64,000 nt of DNA. Origin: an uncultured Prevotella sp. (GTDB taxonomy: Bacteria; Bacteroidota; Bacteroidia; Bacteroidales; Bacteroidaceae). The translations under genes were made by a program, and so were the position numbers. Position 1 is the stretch's first letter; each line of letters starts with the position of its first letter. The DNA is taken from assembly GCA_905233165.1 (NCBI GenBank), contig CAJODL010000004.1:1-64000 (forward strand), given 5' to 3'. Shown in pieces: positions 59,027 to 64,000 of the stretch. The notes beneath the pieces were generated by a model that saw only the letters and a program-made list of their open reading frames with translations, ran no database searches and was not told the origin of the DNA.

Positions 59027-59572
59027 GTCATCCTCAAACTTCAGTCCTTCTTCCTTATCCTTTTTATAGTAGTCGGAAAGCATTCCGAGGAATGTAGATA
59101 TTTCTTTTACGGCATTGCTGGTAGAGGCGCTGATCTCCTTGTTCTGCAGGCGCAGAAGGGTTACGCCATACACAGCATTGAGACATGTCTCAACCTCAGA
59201 AAAGTCTTTGCTTCCCTTGTTGCGAAGTTCTACGATGAACGGTAGCACCTTGTAGTATTCGCTGCTATAGAAAGGAAACTTGGGCGATTGGAGCAGTTGG
59301 GCATGCAACTCGTCAAGCTGCTGCACGATAATCTTGTTTATCTGTATGTGGCCACCTTGTGTAAGTCCCTCCTCGCGTATCATGCGAATGAGATTGCCAT
59401 ACCAGTCGATGGTCTCCTCACGCTGTTCGTCGGTAAGATCGAAGCGGGAGATATAGTCGCGTTTGATGGCAGAAAGGTCGCATTGGTAGGCACGGATAGT
59501 ATCTTCCACCTGCCACATATATAGCAGATAACCAACGATGTTATCTTTTCGTAGTTGTTGGGAAATTGTCAT
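59024..59572 (-). CDS. DUF4924-like protein
   Basis: 182 aa, helical, soluble, no known catalytic motif. The pattern QQLRKDNIVGYLLYMWQVED at the start, GGHIQINKIIVQQLDELH, and a C-terminal LGMLSDYYKKD is what I recall for DUF4924, a Bacteroidota family. Its ATG overlaps the stop of the LysE gene by 3 bases. The TAA stop lies in a heptamer array. Function unknown. Confidence 0.7.
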   Translation of the reverse strand: MTISQQLRKDNIVGYLLYMWQVEDTIRAYQCDLSAIKRDYISRFDLTDEQREETIDWYGNLIRMIREEGLTQGGHIQINKIIVQQLDELHAQLLQSPKFPFYSSEYYKVLPFIVELRNKGSKDFSEVETCLNAVYGVTLLRLQNKEISASTSNAVKEISTFLGMLSDYYKKDKEEGLKFEDD

Positions 59573-60246
59573 AGTGAAATAGAAAATAAGTTGAATGCGG
59601 TACCCATGAAGATGGCAAACGAGAATACCATGACGATGGTACCTATTATCCTATTAATAATCTTTATTGCATCGAGAGAGAAAAATTCGCGCACCTTATC
59701 AATCACCCAAGTCAAACCATACCACCACAACAGAGCTCCTCCGGCGATAGAGAGATATCCCAGGGACATCTCAAGAGGATGGTCGGGAACAACAAACGCA
59801 AACTGTGCGAATGTGGCGAGGAAAAGGAATATGATAAGGGGATTGGAGAATGTGACAATGAATGCCGTCACGAAGTTATGCGTCAGCGAACCTCTTACGC
59901 CTTTTCCCTGATGCACCTTGTTGCGAGGGTCGCTCTTAAAACAATATATACCAAAGAGAAAGAGTAGCACAGAACCAAATATCTGCAAGAAGAATTTGTT
60001 CTGCGGATTGTCTATCAGTTCCATTGCGAAGCTCATACCGAAACCCGTCAGCAGAGCATAGATGATGTCGCTGAGTGTAGCTCCCAAGCCTGTTACGAAG
60101 CCAAACCAACGGCCCTTGTTCAGGGTGCGCTGCACACACAGTATGCCGACAGGACCCATAGGGGCGGAACATACAATGCCTATTATCATACCCTTGATGA
60201 TAATATCAAGGAAGTTGAATTGCAAAGGAAAAGCAAAAGGTGCCAT
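59569..60246 (-). CDS. LysE/RhtB-family exporter
   Basis: 225 aa with six predicted membrane helices. The opening GMIIGIVCSAPMGPVGILCVQ is the LysE-family signature. Family members export amino acids or related small molecules. It sits 2 bases after recQ and overlaps the DUF4924 start. Substrate unknown. Confidence 0.88.
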   Translation of the reverse strand: MAPFAFPLQFNFLDIIIKGMIIGIVCSAPMGPVGILCVQRTLNKGRWFGFVTGLGATLSDIIYALLTGFGMSFAMELIDNPQNKFFLQIFGSVLLFLFGIYCFKSDPRNKVHQGKGVRGSLTHNFVTAFIVTFSNPLIIFLFLATFAQFAFVVPDHPLEMSLGYLSIAGGALLWWYGLTWVIDKVREFFSLDAIKIINRIIGTIVMVFSFAIFMGTAFNLFSISL

Positions 60247-60248
60247 AT

Positions 60249-61934
60249 CTATTCTTTATATTTCTCACCGAAGTATCTTAGTAAGACTTCTTCGTTATTC
60301 TTTTCTGTTTCTATATAATCCAGCACACTGCCGATACGCTTTTCGGCTTTCTCTTTCAGGTCTTCATATATGCTTTTTGGAAAGCGAAGGTCTTCTGAGA
60401 GGTATCTCTGTTGTGGATAGTATATTATCGGTACAGTTCGCGCTGGGGCGTAACGTATAATCTTTCTCTGTGCCAGGCTCTTCAGGGCCACATGCAACTG
60501 TGAGTCTTCCATTCCCAGACGTCTGCCTATTGCCATTTCGTCAATGAATGTAAAGTCGGAAAAGAGTGTTCCATAATACCTCAGCAGGCGTGTCAGCACA
60601 TCTTCCTCTGTTTTTGAAAGCCCTCGGATATCATTGAGCTCATGGCGTGAGATGTTCATTATAACACGGGCTCTTTCGTTGTGTGCTCCGTCGTATTCTA
60701 TATAGCCGGCATTCTGCAGTATGTGGAGCGCTCCGTGAAGTGTGGCAGGCCATAGGTGGAAGTTTATGCAGAACTGCTCCTCGTCGAAGATATAGGTGGC
60801 TCCCTTTCCATCTTCTACTGCTAACTGAAAGAAGTAGGCCAGTTTGTCATACACATTGCGTATATAATCCTTCGCAGGATATTGCTCATTGAGGTGTGTC
60901 ACCAACTGTGTCTTGTCGCGCTTGTCATAGAGTAATACAGCGTACGCCAACTGTCCGTCGCGGCCTGCACGACCTGCTTCCTGATAGTATGCCTCAAGAG
61001 AGTCGGGCACATCGGCATGGATGACGATTCTGACATCGGGTTTGTCAATACCCATTCCGAAGGCATTCGTGGCTACCATCACGCGGATGGTGTTGTCTTG
61101 CCACAGTTGCTGGTGCTTCTGCTTTACGCTAAAGTCGAGGCCTGCATGATAGTAGGTTGACTTGATGCCGTAAGTTTCCAACTCTTTGGATAACTCCTTT
61201 GTCTTCTCGCGGCTTCGGGTATATATGATAGCAGAACCCTCTACTGCCTCGAGAATCTTTAGCATTTGTCCTATCTTGTCGTTGGTATGCCTTACGACAT
61301 AACGCAGATTTGGACGTCGGAAGGACATGCTGAAGATATTGAATGTTTCTTCGTCAGCGTCATTGTCAGGCCTCCTGAGCTCATTCTTGATGTCTTCTAT
61401 TACCTCTGTTGTCGCTGTTGCAGTAAGTGCGAGGACAGGACAGTCAGGAAGTTCTTGACGGATGTCCTTGATGTGCAGATAGGCAGGACGGAATTCGTGT
61501 CCCCATTGGGATATGCAGTGTGCCTCGTCAACGACAATGAATGATACCTTTATATAACGCAGCTTTGCCATAAAGAGTGATGACGCAAGTCGTTCAGGGG
61601 AGACATACAGGAATTTTATTGCCCCGAAGACAGCGTTGTCCAGTATTCTTTGTATCTCATCACGGCTTTTGCCGGTATATATCGCCTCGGCTTTGATGCC
61701 TCGTTTCTTAAGATGCTCCACCTGATCTTGCATCAGCGCTATCAGTGGAGAAATGACGATACACGTTCCGTCCATAGCGAGTGCTGGCACTTGGAAGGTG
61801 ATACTCTTTCCACCTCCTGTAGGCATCAGACCTATGGTGTCATGACCGCTTCCGATACTGTTGATGATGTCCTCTTGTATAAAGCGGAAGGAGTCATAGC
61901 CAAAGTTATCCTTCAGTATGGAAGTGTATGTCAT
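60249..61934 (-). CDS. recQ: RecQ-family DNA helicase lacking the zinc-binding and HRDC parts
   Basis: 561 aa. Helicase motifs: Walker A MPTGGGKSITF, DEAHCISQWGHEFRP, ALTATAT, the IVIHADVPDSLEAYYQEAGR motif of RecQ. The four-Cys zinc cluster normally following motif VI is absent, and no HRDC domain is seen. A winged-helix-like region (about 390-510) remains. It unwinds DNA in recombination repair. The start overlaps the recJ stop by 29 bp, so the two nucleic-acid enzymes are coexpressed. Confidence 0.9.
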   Translation of the reverse strand: MTYTSILKDNFGYDSFRFIQEDIINSIGSGHDTIGLMPTGGGKSITFQVPALAMDGTCIVISPLIALMQDQVEHLKKRGIKAEAIYTGKSRDEIQRILDNAVFGAIKFLYVSPERLASSLFMAKLRYIKVSFIVVDEAHCISQWGHEFRPAYLHIKDIRQELPDCPVLALTATATTEVIEDIKNELRRPDNDADEETFNIFSMSFRRPNLRYVVRHTNDKIGQMLKILEAVEGSAIIYTRSREKTKELSKELETYGIKSTYYHAGLDFSVKQKHQQLWQDNTIRVMVATNAFGMGIDKPDVRIVIHADVPDSLEAYYQEAGRAGRDGQLAYAVLLYDKRDKTQLVTHLNEQYPAKDYIRNVYDKLAYFFQLAVEDGKGATYIFDEEQFCINFHLWPATLHGALHILQNAGYIEYDGAHNERARVIMNISRHELNDIRGLSKTEEDVLTRLLRYYGTLFSDFTFIDEMAIGRRLGMEDSQLHVALKSLAQRKIIRYAPARTVPIIYYPQQRYLSEDLRFPKSIYEDLKEKAEKRIGSVLDYIETEKNNEEVLLRYFGEKYKE

Positions 61935-63669
61935 CTATCTGTAATTGTACAAAACCCTTCTTGTACTGGTTTTCTTCTATTGTATATGCAATATCGAATG
62001 CCTGCTTTGACTTTATCTGCTTTACCAGAGGCGCTTGTCCGAAAGCAATACCATTGACAACGGTTGGAGATTTGGAATCAACGAGTTCCATCTTTACATG
62101 CTTCTGTGTGCGACCGACTACCTTTGAGGTACCAAAGTCATAAACCTCCTTCGTCATGAAGTGGGGCTTCATATTTCCAGGACCGAAAGGAGAGAAACGT
62201 TTCAGGTCGTGAAGCAGTCTCCGATTTATATCTGAGAAATCTATTACAGCGTCTATCTTTATTGCAGGCTCCGTCTGTGTTGGCGAGATATGCTCTGCAA
62301 CATATTTTTCAAAATTAGTTTTAAAGCGTTCTACATCAGCCCAACGGATGGTAAGGCCACAGGCATAGGTATGCCCACCAAAGTTGACAAGCAACTCGCG
62401 GCAGCTGCGTATTGCAGCATAGATATCAAAGCCGGCAACTGAACGCGCAGAACCAACGGCATAGTCGCCTTCGCGAGTAAAGACGATAGTAGGACGGAAA
62501 TAATCTTCTGCCAAACGTGTTGCTACGATACCAAGAATACCTTTCTTCCATGTCTCATCGTAAACAACAATGCTCAATGGGGTTTCAGAAGCCCACAACT
62601 TGGAATCTTCTTTATCAAGCAAAGCATGAACAAGTTCGTTGGCTTCTTCTGTCATTTGCTTATCAGCCTCGCGACGTTGGTCGTTATATTCGTCAATCTC
62701 TTTTGCCAATTCAAGTGCCTTGTCAAGATTTTTTTCTACGAGCAGATTGACAGCCAGCTGACCATTCTCCATACGGCCAGAGGCATTGATGCGTGGACCT
62801 ATCTTGAAGACAATGTCGTTCATGGTGATTTCCTGCTCATTAAGGCCACAGGTTTCGATGATAGCTTGTATGCCGGTTGAAGGCTTGAGATTAAGCTGTT
62901 TGAGACCATGATAGGCAAGAATGCGATTCTCGTCAGTTATATTGACAAGGTCTGAAGCAATGGAAATGGCGCAGAGGTCGAGTAGGGGAATGAGTTTTGA
63001 GAATGGTATGCCATTATTCTTCGCAAAACCCTGCATAAACTTAAATCCTATACCGCATCCGCAGAGGTGTTTGAAGGGATAGGTGTCTGTCTGCTGCTTT
63101 GGATTAAGAATAGCGACAGCTGGAGGCAGTATATCGTCACCTTTATCGTCTGTATCAGGGAAGTGGTGGTCGCAGATGATGAAGTCAATGCCAAGGCTGC
63201 GTGCATACGCAATCTCTTCGTGTGCCTTTATGCCGCAGTCGAGGATGATGATGAGGGTAACACCACGTTGCTTTGCGTAGTCAATGCCCTTTTTGCTGAC
63301 ACCATACCCTTCGTCATAACGGTTAGGAATGTAGTATTCCAGATTGCTGTAGTATTGCAGCAGGAATTTATATACCAATGTTACTGCGGTTACTCCGTCA
63401 ACATCGTAATCGCCATATACCATGATATGCTCCTTGCGACCAATGGCATCATTGAGTCTGTCAACAGCAATATCCATATCCTTCATGCGGAAAGGATTGA
63501 TGAGGTCAGGCAACTGTGGACGGAAGAATAATTTCGCATTAGATTCTGTGGTGATGCCGTGACGCACCAATTGCATAGTAAGTATTTCAGACATATTGAG
63601 CTTCTTACTCAATTCCCATGCCTGACGATATTGTTCTGCACTATATTGTTCTATATCCCAGCGAATCAT
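61906..63669 (-). CDS. recJ: Single-stranded-DNA-specific exonuclease RecJ
   Basis: 587 aa. DHH-family motifs YGDYDVDGVTA, DCGIKAHEEI and ICDHHFPD bind the metals; the DHHA1 domain has the GGHTYACG motif, and an OB-fold follows. It degrades 5' ends of single-stranded DNA in recombination and mismatch repair. It overlaps recQ by 29 bp and follows a partial gene by 11 bp. Confidence 0.95.
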   Translation of the reverse strand: MIRWDIEQYSAEQYRQAWELSKKLNMSEILTMQLVRHGITTESNAKLFFRPQLPDLINPFRMKDMDIAVDRLNDAIGRKEHIMVYGDYDVDGVTAVTLVYKFLLQYYSNLEYYIPNRYDEGYGVSKKGIDYAKQRGVTLIIILDCGIKAHEEIAYARSLGIDFIICDHHFPDTDDKGDDILPPAVAILNPKQQTDTYPFKHLCGCGIGFKFMQGFAKNNGIPFSKLIPLLDLCAISIASDLVNITDENRILAYHGLKQLNLKPSTGIQAIIETCGLNEQEITMNDIVFKIGPRINASGRMENGQLAVNLLVEKNLDKALELAKEIDEYNDQRREADKQMTEEANELVHALLDKEDSKLWASETPLSIVVYDETWKKGILGIVATRLAEDYFRPTIVFTREGDYAVGSARSVAGFDIYAAIRSCRELLVNFGGHTYACGLTIRWADVERFKTNFEKYVAEHISPTQTEPAIKIDAVIDFSDINRRLLHDLKRFSPFGPGNMKPHFMTKEVYDFGTSKVVGRTQKHVKMELVDSKSPTVVNGIAFGQAPLVKQIKSKQAFDIAYTIEENQYKKGFVQLQIDDIHFHTEG

Positions 63670-63680
63670 TGGTATCGTTG

Positions 63681-64000
63681 TTATTCAGAATATTCGGTAG
63701 CTTGTGCCACTACCTTCTTGAGGTTAAATCTTGATATAAGCCCATCAGGAGTGACGTCGGCCGTTACGTTGTATGTAGAAAAGCGTTCCTTGGAAAGGTC
63801 TTCGCGATCTATACTCAGTGTTGCTGTAAATTGTGCTCGCAATACCTCTGAGCCTCCTTCATCTGTAGCATGCTTTGCGGTGAATGGCTCCATGATGCGG
63901 AAATTCAGGTTGTTAACATCGGGCTTGTATAATTTCTCCATGAATGTTACCACATCGCTGTTTGTAGCCCCAACACGGTTCAAGAATCTTGTCATTGTTG
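63681..64000 (-). CDS. C-terminal part of an unidentified protein (cut by window edge)
   Basis: At least 106 codons open to the window end. A Met at 63995 is in frame but the frame continues past the edge, so the true start is outside. The visible part is a soluble, beta-rich sequence (LRAQFTATLSIDREDLSKER, YNVTADVTPDGLISRFNLKK) that I do not recognise. It is 11 bp upstream of recJ on the same strand. Confidence 0.6.
   Translation of the reverse strand, partial: TMTRFLNRVGATNSDVVTFMEKLYKPDVNNLNFRIMEPFTAKHATDEGGSEVLRAQFTATLSIDREDLSKERFSTYNVTADVTPDGLISRFNLKKVVAQATEYSE

Noticed and set aside
1..64000. tRNA, rRNA, insertion sequence or prophage
   Set aside because: No cloverleaf-like, rRNA-like, transposase, integrase or phage structural sequence was recognised by reading; small RNAs without strong motifs could be missed.

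Overview
The window reads as chromosome of a Bacteroidales bacterium, most likely Prevotellaceae. Supporting signs are promoters with the Bacteroidota -7 box TAnnTTTG and almost no Shine-Dalgarno sites, a BspA-type leucine-rich surface protein, dockerin-like C-termini, lipoprotein TamA homologues (TamL) next to TamB, a sorting-domain-like secreted-protein tail, and families largely restricted to the phylum (DUF5715, DUF4924, DUF6261-like). I found no tRNA, rRNA, CRISPR array, transposase or prophage.

Layout. 0.1-2.6 kb: a membrane SpoIIE-type phosphatase fused to an RsbW-like ATPase, plus a STAS protein (partner switching). 2.6-6.8 kb: aldo/keto reductase, lactonase-like amidohydrolase, zinc alcohol dehydrogenase and a FucP-type permease, which look like an oxidative L-fucose-type sugar route. 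6.8-7.5 kb: greA and a small membrane protein. 7.7-15.2 kb: two large exported proteins carrying a GC-rich block with borders inside the genes. 15.2-16.3 kb: a decarboxylase-type amidohydrolase. 16.7-18.9 kb: luxS overlapping a MATE transporter fused to an RsbW-like ATPase domain. 18.9-28.6 kb, minus strand: transporter and housekeeping genes (NSS transporter, nucleoside kinase, pyrH, metA, ABC-F, aroE, menaquinone methyltransferase, purC, phoH). 28.7-38.9 kb: accessory surface region with a DUF5715 protein, an unrecognised protein ending GDGWEEG, a 308-aa unknown, BspA, a dockerin protein and a toxin-antitoxin pair. 39-46 kb: trpS, alpha-amylase, fabD, trpF, tamL. 46-53 kb: tamB and a divergent second TamL-like gene. 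53-54.5 kb: a DUF6261-like protein behind a 42-bp-repeat leader. 54.7-64 kb: GH43 enzyme, an HPPK-TPR fusion, prfC, DUF4924, LysE, recQ, recJ and a partial gene.

Three patterns cut across this map. (1) Tandem arrays with 7-bp units of many different sequences sit at most operon joints, supply the stop codons of several genes, and occur three times inside reading frames (twice in tamB). (2) Two unrelated proteins ending in GDGWEEG share one cassette layout: promoter, tandem-repeat leader, ORF and the same 35-bp hairpin downstream. (3) The BspA and dockerin genes share a structured leader with a poly-C tract and a terminator-like hairpin. With the partner-switching proteins, including a MATE-ATPase fusion, these are the main candidates for undescribed biology.
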